From Diphasiastrum complanatum (taxonomy: Eukaryota > Streptophyta > Lycopodiopsida > Lycopodiales > Lycopodiaceae): a stretch of 64,000 nucleotides of DNA. A model generated the notes under the pieces. The model did no database searches. It had not been told where the DNA came from and saw only the letters and a list, made by a program, of their open reading frames with translations. The position numbers were made by a program, and so were the translations under genes. Within the stretch, counting starts at the first letter, position 1; each line of letters starts with the position of its first letter. Positions 45,001 through 51,489 of this stretch are shown piece by piece. The stretch spans positions 22,881,810 through 22,945,809 of the forward strand of contig CM055100.1 in the NCBI GenBank assembly GCA_029204225.1, read 5' to 3'.

Positions 45001-47730
45001 ACAAAAACTGAGAAAATACAAGAAGTAGCTCCACCTTCTGATTGATGCAAATCCATAGCTCTGATACCACTGTAAACATCACCATATGAAGATCTGACTA
45101 GATCCTGTTGCAAAAAAACCAAAAGGACACCTGTGGAGCAAAACCACCCATCCAAACCTAGATCCCTCTTGGAGTTTCCTCCTGGACCTAGCCCCCAAGC
45201 CATAGTGAAGAACCTAAGAGAGAGGAGGAGAAACAGGCTCAAGAAACTGAATTTCCAATAGGAGGATGGGCGAGTTTCCAATGGACATATTCTCCCCATG
45301 AGAGAGAGAATATTCCCTCTAGGATCCCCATGCAACCTATATTGAGCTATTAACCTCCTATTCTTGCATTAAAGCAGTCATTCACTATGCATGTGCTCCT
45401 ATGTCCAAATATAGGTATGGGCCCTCATATGATTATTAATTACTTTACAGGCCAAGCCCGGAATGACGAGGCATAACTAATAACCATATACACCTGGAGT
45501 GACCGGCTATCCACGTCAGGAATTTTTCCGATTCCCTTATACAGGACATGGACGTAACACATTTCATCTCAACACCTAGACAGTCAGGGCTACTAGTTGG
45601 CTTGGTTCTCTCAAGGCCTCCCGACTTCTCGAAGCACTTGGTATATCTCATTGCACTTCCCTCAGATACCCATGACTACATTAGACAAGTCATCTACTTA
45701 GCTTACCTTGATCGAGCTTGGCATGGTCAGTTGGGGGTCAAACCTGACTTCTATCAGCTTCACTTTTTGGAGACAGATGTATCAGGGTCCCCACTTCTAC
45801 CGCATTACCTATGTTCCGGGTTATCACATGGTCTCAGATTCATATTGGGTCAATTCCGTGCCTCTTCACACCAGCTTGAGATTGAGACTGGTCGATTTTA
45901 GGGTACCCCAGGAGAGGATAGGTTCAGCCAGTTACGTTACCTAGGTGAGGTGGAGATTAAGGAGCATTTTATTTTCATATGCCCAACTTACTACTAATGC
46001 TTTGTTTAGGAATAAACCAGCCACTATGCGCTCACTTGTTACCTATAAGGATCCACGTTGTGTTGCACTTATGATACAAGGGATGCTTCTATTACGATGA
46101 GATCTCCAGCCTTTGTGTCAGAGTACTCCAGACACGCCGCTTCATATTACCTCCTTTTTCTCCAGATGGCGATCACGACCAAACGCAGACTCAAATGATG
46201 ATGCCGGTGATGGACACAACTTCCCACACAAAGAGAGAAGAAGAAAGCTTTATTAATGTCTTTTCCATGCCAAAAGGCATATAAGACCAATAAGAGTACA
46301 TGTCAAGTATGTGGTAACCCTGGGAGCATATATAAACGTCATCAAGAAAGAAAACTATGCATAAAAGATGAACAATATAACTGTAAACTACAAACTGTCC
46401 ATAAGTGGGAGCAAAAATAGCTACTAAGAGTAGAAACATATTATCTAGGACTACTGTTGAAAAAGGATGTGATAAGAGCTGTGGCAGGAGGTAGTATGGA
46501 TCATCACCGACGTCTAGGAGGATGAGAACAGTGTGCTCTCATAACAGGGCGGGTAGAGAGAGAGAAAGAAAGAAAGATCTTTATTAATGTCCTTGAAATA
46601 CCCTAAGGTACATAGGACTATTAAAAGGTACATGTCCAATATGCCAGTAGGAGTTTAAAAGCTCAACCATCTAAAAAGAAACAATAATTGCAAAAAACAG
46701 AAACTGCATATAGTGAGATGGCTGGCATAATCACAGTCCATCATCCTAATATAATAGATGTTTCTCCATCTTGAAAAAAATGGTGTATAGTATGTTGTGA
46801 AATTGTCGTTGATGAACGGGATGCGGACCTCTGTCTCCGAGTGGGATGTCGGTGTCGTCTCTGTTGCCGTGGAGCTGTGGACTGTGGTCTATGAGCTAGT
46901 TGTCTCTTTGTGCGTCTACTTTGTCTCTGCTGTCTATGTATGGAAGCGTCTGGAATCTCAGCCTCTCCATCAGAATCACTACTCAAGGTAACCTCTTGTC
47001 TCTGTCTCCGACAAGATAAACACTCCCGATGCTCAGCTATATCAAGGTGGGGGTGTTTGTGTCTAGTCTCACCATCCTCAAGTCTAACATCTCCCAAATC
47101 ATCAATGGAGTACGAGACCATATCTTAGTCCATTGTCATTGCTTATAATTACGTCATTAGCTAGTATTTGGTTTTAAGATATTTTGGAATATCTCGAATA
47201 GACCCAGCAATGATACTTATCTCATACTTGCTCTTGCTTACTTCAAATGGAGATGTTTTATTGTTAAATGCTATTAGCAAATAAAATAAGCCTAACTAAC
47301 CTAAAAAATAGGAAAAAAACCCCAGAAGCCTTTATCCTTTGGTATGTACCACTTGCCTAATGATAAATAATAACTACATGACTACTACCATTAGAAATCC
47401 CAATTATGATTATCTATGGCAAAGGCAAAGAAGATTGAAGCAATTTAGTACATGGTAAAGAAGGTCAAAGATGCTAATTTCAATGCACATAAAATGGATT
47501 TGCCAACACGAATTGCTACAAAGCAGTATTTGCTTTCTTATTGTAGTGCCCAGAAAGGTAAAAGCATGATAACATTCTTTGGAAAGTCTAGAAAATCAAA
47601 GGTTTCGAGCTCGTAAATGAAATATGACATATGATGTCGAATCAAAGATGATGTTGATAATGCATACCAATGCCCAAAATCGAAAAAAGCGCCAAATCAA
47701 AAGAAACTTCAACCACATGAAGTTCAGAAC
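21367..47730 (-). CDS. GUP1: GUP1-like membrane-bound O-acyltransferase (MBOAT), C-terminal eight exons; 5' part outside window
   Basis: Exons in gene order on the minus strand: 47730-47668, 23345-23236, 23114-23022, 22517-22436, 22150-22073, 21858-21783, 21581-21532, 21426-21367 (stop TAA at 21367-21369). All introns are GT-AG and every phase agrees, giving 203 codons. The protein begins LNFMWLKFLLIWRFF in the 63-bp exon, then IEAPENMLRCVNNCYDLEGF and WRSWHASYNRWLV. RYLYVPLGG and VALWHDLEW follow; the His of WHD (fragment residue 85) is the expected catalytic MBOAT histidine. GFVVGPSGMKSL and VLVGILTSLYVGTK near the end are hydrophobic, so several membrane spans are predicted. Yeast GUP1 and plant homologues share these motifs (from memory); yeast GUP1 remodels GPI anchors. 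The first intron in the window is 24,322 bp and full of TEs. The upstream exons were not found up to 64 kb. The weakest splice site is the GTTGAT donor after 21532. Confidence 0.88.
23346..25400. other. MBOAT intron, TE-poor part
   Basis: AT-rich intronic sequence directly 5' (on the minus strand) of the exon ending at 23345. No domain, RNA gene or notable repeat recognised. Confidence 0.5.
25410..26700 (+). mobile_element. 5' end of a Ty3/gypsy-like LTR element with gag fragment
   Basis: A 0.5-kb LTR-like region ends GAGTCTGACA near 25914. It is followed two bases later by the primer-binding site TGGTATCAGAGC at 25917-25928. A leader and a broken gag frame from about 26413 follow (MDPQEGTSARKW; later SSEKEMEIPFKSRKL and IKDLKPPKYIGA). 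The element stops near 26700, where the separate repeat at 26713 begins. The left edge of the LTR is a guess. Confidence 0.6.
25491..25602. repeat. 71-bp-period direct repeat in the LTR-like region
   Basis: GGGACACTTGGTCCAGTG occurs at about 25493 and again 71 bp later, each followed by ATGAGTGA and ACATGTCAG. Between them lie CATGACACGTGTCGTAT-type stretches similar to the sequence before the first copy. Confidence 0.8.
26713..26993. repeat. LTR-like direct repeat, copy 1
   Basis: It starts TGAGAGCCCAATGGGTAT and ends GTCGTGGGCATGACA, so its ends are TG...CA in both orientations. It matches 32674-32971 over nearly its whole length with scattered differences and a 15-bp insertion (CACTAGTAGTG-type). 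A GAGGGTATAAG box on the minus strand suggests the LTR is oriented minus. Neither copy has a recognisable primer-binding site beside it. Confidence 0.75.
27027..27080. repeat. Isolated palindromic terminus of the GGAACG element family
   Basis: TAGTTGCCCGTTCCAGAACG followed by an imperfect palindrome of GGAACGCGTTCC type. It has the same opening as the two longer elements at 27268 and 29669, but no matching body follows. It may be a solo end or a nested older copy. Confidence 0.55.
27268..28196. mobile_element. Unidentified palindrome-ended element, copy A, with exon-like cargo
   Basis: It opens TAGTTGCCCGTTCCGGAA (the palindrome centre is deleted) and ends near CCCGACCCAGTACGTTTCGGAA. It shares four blocks with copy B, one of them inverted (27376-27566 here). 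Inside are two exon-like stretches. One encodes QDFLLSFRKLTINGNSWTM before a GTATTTT donor-like site. The other, 27647-27712 between AG and GT, encodes ERAILKQECQSLHESNCFLK. I do not recognise the source gene; no transposase is present. Confidence 0.55.
28197..29668. other. MBOAT intron, no element recognised
   Basis: AT-rich, with no conserved frame. Short frames near 29108-29492 on both strands overlap each other and show no motif. Confidence 0.4.
29669..30476. mobile_element. Unidentified palindrome-ended element, copy B
   Basis: It opens TTAGTTGCCCGTGCCGGAAC and contains a perfect 26-bp palindrome at 29681-29706, centred on AACGCGTT. It ends near ACCCAGTACGTTCCGGAACG plus further GGAACGG repeats up to about 30470. 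Block 29800-29988 is the reverse complement of 27376-27566 in copy A, while the blocks on both sides are in direct orientation. A 217-bp piece (29989-30205) has no match in copy A. The exon-like block at about 30285-30346 lacks 6 bp relative to copy A but stays in frame. Confidence 0.6.
30520..30690 (+). repeat. Direct repeats of a GCAAAAACGATTTGCTTCAG unit
   Basis: Near-identical stretches around TATATGCAAAAA, CGATTTGCTTCAGTATCTG occur at about 30522 and 30632. Shorter echoes (ATTTGCAAACGATTTGCAAA, TGATCCGAATTTGCTTCAG) lie between and after them, and a diverged related stretch lies at about 29525-29650. Confidence 0.7.
31103..31300 (-). other. Exon-like minus-strand frame of unknown identity
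   Basis: Directly after a good acceptor (TTTTCTACAG on the minus strand) the frame reads LLSKSLSEVRSLLSCEPDST and stays open for 65 codons, with a possible donor (GCAG then GTTCGT) after 64 nt. Upstream on the minus strand there is a C-rich stretch and a CT-rich, leader-like region (31330-31500). It could be a captured gene piece or a relic of a nested gene. I do not recognise the protein. Confidence 0.3.
31467..31496 (+). repeat. G-rich run in the MBOAT intron
   Basis: Four G tracts (GGCGGGGGGGG, AAGGGGGG, AGGGGGG pattern) occur within 30 bp, compatible with a G-quadruplex on the plus strand. Confidence 0.7.
31920..32270 (+). pseudogene. Ty3/gypsy RNase H remnant
   Basis: The plus-strand frames read GGLVAFESKKLNLAQKNYA, then EKELYAIVHALKAWRHYLYD, then (shifted) RQAR-like and ENRVADALHRVVYQL-like text. 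This is the RNase H and tether region of gypsy elements. Stops and shifts are frequent, and no RT or integrase adjoins it. Confidence 0.75.
32674..32971. repeat. LTR-like direct repeat, copy 2
   Basis: It is the partner of 26713-26993. It has the same TGAGAGCCCAATGGGTAT opening and GGGCATGACA end and is 17 bp longer. Its right edge interrupts the LINE endonuclease frame that begins at 32972, so it, or the element it belonged to, inserted into that LINE. Confidence 0.75.
32972..33930 (-). mobile_element. LINE fragment: ORF1 start plus endonuclease
   Basis: On the minus strand it begins MPPWRNSPPPPFPSAPFIAP near 33927, a Pro-rich ORF1 start like that of the full LINE to its right. It then passes quickly to endonuclease text (CYFPPKSSSF; GRYTCHPHGDGHSVVDYLMG; TILSDHSFLSFAIGHL). 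Most of ORF1 and all of the RT are missing. It starts exactly where the (TC)n tail of the next LINE ends. Confidence 0.75.
33968..33996 (-). other. LINE 3'-terminal stem-loop, full-length copy
   Basis: On the minus strand GTCCT pairs with AGGAC as the outer stem, and inner TACC pairs with GGTA around loop TTAG. It is followed by ATTAATAAAA and the TC-rich tail. Confidence 0.65.
34119..37745 (-). pseudogene. LINE ORF2: endonuclease, reverse transcriptase, zinc finger
   Basis: The endonuclease is readable from about 37745 (ILTETHESPKRGLP with the catalytic Glu; GDFNARTG at 37286-37263; HSVVDYFMGSPF; LSDHSYLSL). RT follows in 36614-36096 and 36056-34644: GQAGFRPGYTTSDHIF, CCFVDFRKAFDSVP, GVKQGCPLSPTLFGLY and the catalytic ILLYADDVVLLS. 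After the stop at about 34644 the frame 34625-34119 has MCVMHETEDESHFLFRCPAY, a CCHC-like finger, and then an unusual Arg-rich tail (RQQRRHRRPIRRQRSR) ending QHTIHHFF. Stops at about 37316, 36660, 36096 and 34644 divide the frame. Confidence 0.92.
37769..38854 (-). pseudogene. LINE ORF1 (RNA-binding protein), one internal stop
   Basis: The frame starts MAKKKGSPRSPPSPS at 38854 and runs through a Pro/Ser-rich repeat. It has a single in-frame stop at 38503-38501, then continues as ALSFPKEAYSPTKAFEQYLL into the 221-codon second half. That half starts with a heptad-rich, probable coiled coil (MGQLKTTIQAMVIEKQNMMD to ELEERIEQHKAETKTW) and ends VFNEAKALGKRVIYRDGKAR, which resembles the C-terminal domain of L1 ORF1 proteins. 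About 361 codons in all. Its role would be RNA binding and chaperoning. Confidence 0.8.
38560..38770. repeat. GC-rich coding minisatellite in LINE ORF1
   Basis: GCAGCGAGGGGGTGGGAAGG-type units recur about three times at 60-70 bp spacing, with GTGGGAGGGGC half-units between them. On the coding strand they encode repeated PTPSLALPTPSLPAQPTPAP text. Confidence 0.8.
38943..39001. repeat. (GA)n tract between two LINEs
   Basis: Pure GA dinucleotide run, which is the (TC)n tail of the LINE at 39001-40385 on the minus strand. Confidence 0.97.
39012..39041 (-). other. LINE 3'-terminal stem-loop, second copy
   Basis: Outer stem GTCTT/AAGAC, inner stem ATGCC/GGCAT around loop TTTT, then ATTAATAAAG and (TC)n. 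Confidence 0.65.
40386..40735 (-). mobile_element. LINE 3' end fragment
   Basis: Minus-strand text ITSFFSSSITISQRHDLRRV near 40610-40550 resembles the C-terminal tail of the other LINEs. The 3' UTR, a mutated stem-loop (40410-40439), AATAAGG and a (TC)n tail ending at about 40386 follow. The tail directly joins the 5'-truncated LINE to its left. Confidence 0.75.
40410..40439 (-). other. LINE 3'-terminal stem-loop, decayed copy
   Basis: The outer stem GTCTT/AAGAC is kept. The inner stem is damaged (ATGCC opposite GACAT). ATTAATAAGG and (TC)n follow. Confidence 0.5.
41645..42133 (-). repeat. 3' LTR of the LARD-like element
   Basis: It starts TGTAAAGATCACCATATGAA and ends CATGGACGTAACA on the plus strand, matching 45071-45559 base for base except for scattered substitutions. 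Confidence 0.95.
42134..45057. other. Interior of the LARD-like element, no genes
   Basis: AT-rich, with no frame resembling gag or pol on either strand. It holds only the purine tract at the left end and the primer site at the right end. Short frames such as 42617-42823 and 44497-44739 show no motif. Confidence 0.8.
45071..45559 (-). repeat. 5' LTR of the LARD-like element
   Basis: It is the partner of 41645-42133, with the same length of 489 bp. It lies directly beside the primer-binding site at 45058-45069. Confidence 0.95.
46222..46555 (-). mobile_element. LINE 3' end fragment with terminal stem-loop
   Basis: The 3' UTR matches the 39001-39180 LINE tail closely (GCTTTATTAATGTCTTTTCC, then TACATGTCAAGTATGTGG). 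The stem-loop lies at 46258-46287 and AATAAAG precedes a short impure TC tail. It meets the plus-strand LINE tail to tail at about 46216-46222. Confidence 0.85.
46258..46287 (-). other. LINE 3'-terminal stem-loop
   Basis: Identical stem and loop to the copy at 39012-39041: GTCTT/AAGAC outside, ATGCC/GGCAT inside. Confidence 0.65.
46556..47130 (-). mobile_element. LINE 3' end fragment with Arg-rich C-terminus
   Basis: The minus-strand frame 47121-46741 reads SSDSDGEAEIPDASIHRQQR, then RQQRRHRHPTRRQRSASRSS and ISQHTIHHFF. This is the same C-terminal tail as the full LINE at 34119-34400, so both belong to one subfamily. The 3' UTR, stem-loop (46589-46618), AATAAAG and a (TTTC)n(TC)n tail follow. 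The 5' end is truncated near 47130. Confidence 0.88.
46589..46618 (-). other. LINE 3'-terminal stem-loop
   Basis: Outer stem GTCCT/AGGAC, inner TACC/GGTA around TTAG, as in the full-length LINE; then ATTAATAAAG. Confidence 0.65.
47131..47667. other. MBOAT intron next to the 63-bp exon, nothing recognised
   Basis: AT-rich intron sequence. It contains the GTATGC donor side of the exon at 47668-47730 (minus strand) and no TE domain. Confidence 0.6.
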
Positions 47731-47869
47731 CTGCATAAGAATCCACCAATCTCCAATTAGGCATTTTGAAGTTTGCACTTTTTAAAAACCCTATAGATAA
47801 TATGCAATGAATGCATGACCCAAGTATTTAGGGAGTGGGTTCATTTGTTCAATCCAATTTAGTACAAAA

Positions 47870-47872
<3 letters not shown>

Positions 47873-47919
<47 letters not shown>

Positions 47920-47958
47920 GTCTTATGCACCCACGGGTGCCCAAAAGACGTTAATAAA

Positions 47959-48018
<60 letters not shown>
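47873..48018 (+). repeat. Two (CT)n tracts around a minimal LINE tail
   Basis: A CT run at 47873-47916 and another at 47963-48018 flank only about 46 bp. Those bases contain a stem-loop (47920-47949: outer GTCTT/AAGAC, inner GCACC/GGTGC around CACG) and GTTAATAAAGC. This is the same 3' end as the LINEs, here on the plus strand and without any LINE body. Confidence 0.85.
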
Positions 48019-48021
<3 letters not shown>

Positions 48022-48022
<1 letters not shown>

Positions 48023-48390
48023 ACACAAGGGGGCTGGAGTTATGGACTCGGCTCATTACATTCGGCACGTCCTTCTTTATTACTATACTGTTATACATAA
48101 GCAGGCCCCTAGGCCCTTTTTATTCATGTACTGGCCTTTGGCCCCATTTATTCCTTTATTAGGTACTTGGCCATATGATATTGGAGTGGGGACCCTCTTG
48201 TAGGAGGGCGCACTATTATCCCTCCTTATCCATTTTGATTAGGTTCATTAACATTATCTTATCCTTTGGAAGGCTCCATGAAAGTTCCATTTTAGGGCCT
48301 CCTTGTGGGTATAAGTAGGACCTACTGTCATTCATTTCATAGCTGATGATATTGATTTGTCTTTTTAGTCTCATTAAGCATTCTCTTTAT
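48022..48390 (+). repeat. Gypsy LTR fragment preceded by a purine tract
   Basis: GACACAAGGGGGCTGGAG (purine tract) leads into TTATGGACTCGG at about 48039. The next 350 bp match the LTR at 60122-60539 (AAGCAGGCC, GGAGGGCGCACTATTATCCC, GGGTATAAGTAGG, AGCTGATGATATTGAT). The match is lost near 48375. The purine tract suggests this was a 3' LTR whose internal region is gone. Confidence 0.7.
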
Positions 48391-48599
48391 GATTGCCGAC
48401 CCCCCATCATCATTCCACCTCCTTTGCCATCATTTCCCCCTCCCTTCCCACCCCGTCCTCCTACTACCATCGTTACCTACCATACAAATAGCAGCAATGT
48501 TGTCTGCCATGGCTGCCTGCCCACCCATCAACCTCCCATGTTTATCATTTTCAGTTTCAAGCTTCTTCAATACACGAAGACAAGGATATCAAGCTGCCT

Positions 48600-49380
48600 C
48601 TCTATGCGGCACCTCCCAGCAATGCACTGCAGACTTTGTTGATGGGTGGTTTAGCAGGTGGGAGAGTTATTTTGAGCTATGACATGCAACCACTAATGAG
48701 ATGTGGGGTATCAAAAAGGCTACTTTCCATTTGGTTGATGTCACTGATAGGTGGTGGTGCAAGTTATTGTGCGTACCAAGGATTGCCTGATGACTTGGCC
48801 TGATTTCCGGCATGTCTTTTGTGCTCAATTTATTCCACACCATGAGCATGTGCGGGCAATGGATGCATGGCATTTGTACCCTCGCAGATGGTTATCGGGA
48901 GATCTAAATGAAGATTCTTGAGGACATTCCAGAGTGGATGCAGGTCCACAAGTTTATTGTTGGCTTGCAGGAAGACTTGTGTTCTCATGTGTTGAATGAG
49001 GCTTGCAAGACCCTTCAAGATGCCATTGCAAAAGCCTTGATTATGAAGGCAGGTTGGAGTCGGCAAGCAGACCTACTACGCAGCATCGGTGTTTCAGGAA
49101 GCCTGGCCCAACGAGTGGCATAGGTGTTCCTTTGAAGCCGGCAGAGGTACAAGTGCACCAAGGGGAGAAACGCAAAGAAAGAAAGTCACATCATGCCGTT
49201 GGTTGTTCTAATCTGAGCCTGCAAGATAAGGATAAGGCAAAGACTAAAGGGTTATGCTACTATTGTCTTCGTAAGCATCTCTTTCGTGAGTGCCCTCAAC
49301 GTAAACATAGGAAGCTACATGCATTACAGGCTTGTGAGAAGAAGCCACACCTCCAGCGGACTTGGATGAAGACATGTTAG
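48600..49380 (+). pseudogene. Gypsy gag and zinc knuckle, disrupted
   Basis: DGWFSRWESYFEL, then GIKKATFHLVDVTDRWWCKL, is the gag capsid-like start. The frame 48908-49123 gives EDIPEWMQVHKFIVGLQEDL with further gag text. The frame to 49380 holds KGLCYYCLRKHLFRECPQ, a CCHC knuckle with one residue lost in spacing. Confidence 0.8.
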
Positions 49381-49499
49381 GCAACAAAGACAAGTACAAG
49401 ACAACTCGTAGGAAGGTACTGGTTACTTCAGTTCATAAAGAAGTTCCTGATGCACCTATATGCTTTCTTTCTATTAAAGCTCAAATGGGTTATCGTTTT

Positions 49500-49930
49500 G
49501 ATGATACGCATTGATCAGGATGAGAGGATAAGTGGCTGGTTGTCATCTTCGACACGGGCTCATCCCATAACATTATCTACTCCCAGCTTGTCAAGAGATT
49601 GAAGATTCCCATGGTACCTTGAGCCTATCGATATACAGTCGAGTGCCTGATAGAAAGGCTACTAAGATTTAAGATTGTCAAGTTGTACAGATGCCCATTA
49701 CTATAAAGGGGTACAAGGACAAGTTAGACTTTGAAATAACTAGACTAGCATGTTTTGATATAGTGCTAGGTAAGTGTTTGCATGCAGCTATGCAACCAAC
49801 TATAGATTTTAATACGCATTTATATAAATTCAAGCATGAGGGTTTGTCTCATGTCCTAAGTGGTGAGAGGAAGTTGCCAGTTGGCCCCCTCATCTCAGCT
49901 ACTCAGAAAAGAAAAGTACCTTTGTAGTAT
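49500..49930 (+). pseudogene. Gypsy aspartic protease remnant
   Basis: FDTGSSHNIIYSQLVKRLKI near 49550 has the DTG triplet in the usual gypsy protease setting. RLACFDIVLGKCLHAAMQPT further along corresponds to the FDVILGMDWL region. Confidence 0.75.
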
Positions 49931-49945
49931 CTTTATTGTTGTTAT

Positions 49946-51440
49946 GTGATGGATGTGAATGATTGTAGTGATGTATTGGTTGATCCAATGATCGTAGATA
50001 GGCATGATAGTAGCGTTCATTTGCACTCACAGGAATTTAATAGTCTAAATGAGTCACTTAGGCAAGAGTTTAAGGCCATGTTAATGCAAGAGAATCTGGT
50101 TGGATTGCCTCCTAGGCAGAATGTGGAACATAAGATTGAGCTCATTCCGGGGTCCGGTCTAGTTTGTCGACCATCATACAAGATGAATCTTACAGAGGAG
50201 GAGGAGGAGGTGAAGAAGATGCTAGATGAATGCCTCAAGTTAGGGTACATACAAACTTCTTTCTCACCCTTTGCATCCCCCATCTTGTTAGTTATGAAAA
50301 AGGATGCTTCATTTTATGTGCATTGATTATTGTGCACTTAATAAGCTCATGATAAAGCATTGCTACCCAATGCCACGAATTGATGACTTGTCGGACGCCT
50401 TGCAGGGTGAGAGACTCTTCAGCAAGATAGATCTCAAGAGTGGTTACCATCAAATTCGAATCCGGACAAAGGATTATTATAAGCCCGCATTAAGGACTCG
50501 GTTTGGACATTATGAGTTTTTAGTCATGCCGTTTGGGTTGACTATTCATGATGCTCATGAATAATATTTTCAGAAGTATATGGGAAAGTTCATGATGAAT
50601 TTCATCGATGACATCCTAGTGTATAGAAGACAGTAAAACACCATGGGAAGCATCTTTGGACTGCCTTTAGAGAGCTGCAACACCATGGGTTGTATGTTGA
50701 TGCTAATAAAACCGAGTTTTGGCAGATTCGGGTGGTGGAGCACCTCGGTCACATTGTGATGACATAGGAAATTTCTATGAACCCAGCCAAGGTGGTTGTG
50801 GTATTGAATTGGCCCAGGCTTATACGAATTAGGCAACTTCAATCATTTCTAGGACTCTGCAATTTTTATCGTAGATTTGTTTGGGCCTTCTCCAGGTTAG
50901 CTGCTGGTTTGACCAACCAATTGCATGGACAAGACCTAGAAGTGAGTTGGGATGAAGAGTCACAAAGGAGTTTTGAGCTGTTGAAGAGGCAATGGCAATT
51001 GCACTAGTGCTCAAAATTGTGAAGCCCCAAACAACTTTTTACCTTGAGACTGACACAAGTGGTGTTGCCATTGCGGCTGTGTTGAGTCAGGAAGAGAGAG
51101 AGCAGGAAACTAACGCCTGCTCAACATAAACACCCCACACATGAGCAAGAGCTGTCTACGATCATACATGCGCTCAAGGTGTGGTGGCACTATTTATATG
51201 GTGTCAAGTTATATTGACCACAATACTCTCAAGTACTTTTGCAATCACCCACAATGGAGAGGCCGCCAAGCACGTTGGGCCGAGCTGATGCAGGAATTTC
51301 ATTTGGAAAGTCACTATCGCACGGGTAAGAAGAATGTGGTAGCTAATGCATTATCTTGTATGATGTATCAGATGGCCTTTATGGTCATAGAAAGTGATCT
51401 CGTGGCGAGGATCCGGCAGGCTAAACAATCAGTTTGGCAT
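49946..51440 (+). pseudogene. Gypsy reverse transcriptase and RNase H, disrupted
   Basis: The frames carry [61 protein letters not shown], then the catalytic FIDDILVY near 50605. LNWPRLIRIRQLQSFLGLCN and YLETDTSGVAIAAVLSQ mark the RNase H start. HNTLKYFCNHPQWRGRQARW and TGKKNVVANALS mark its end. Breaks at about 50326, 50564, 50635 and 51007. Confidence 0.87.
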
Positions 51441-51489
51441 ACACCACTGACGATGGTATGCTTAAGACAAATGGTAAGATATACGTGCC

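Larger units (their letters stand above)
41645..45559 (-). mobile_element. Non-coding LTR retrotransposon (LARD-like) inserted in a LINE
   Basis: Two 489-bp LTRs (41645-42133 and 45071-45559) flank 2.9 kb with no retrotransposon coding sequence. Orientation is minus: the primer-binding site (complement of GCTCTGATACCA, 45058-45069) lies inside the right LTR, and the purine tract (complement of TTCTTCCCCCCTTAAACC, 42134 on) lies inside the left LTR. The LTRs start TGTTACGTCC and end TTTACA in element orientation. A perfect 5-bp target duplication CATTT flanks it (41640-41644 and 45560-45564). The LTRs differ at a modest number of positions. Such elements need proteins from another LTR element. 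Confidence 0.92.
40738..46215 (+). mobile_element. LINE on the plus strand, split by an LTR element
   Basis: The plus strand reads PCSLLVQRIRDLGFLDETIL, FGVKQGCSLSPTLFGLYIDK and LLYADDVVPVSP (RT), then KTKVMVFNTFRSFMLRNELL and YLGILFIGPIFSLRQAASSR up to about 41640. It resumes after the inserted LTR element at 45560 with THDYIRQVIYLAYLDRAWHG and FRASSHQLEIETGRF, ending near 46200. It is inverted relative to its LINE neighbours. Stops are frequent, and its own 3' tail is missing. Confidence 0.88.

Noticed and set aside
47859-48098. Minus-strand ORF encoding Arg-Glu repeats
   Set aside because: It is a translation of the (CT)n microsatellites, not a gene.
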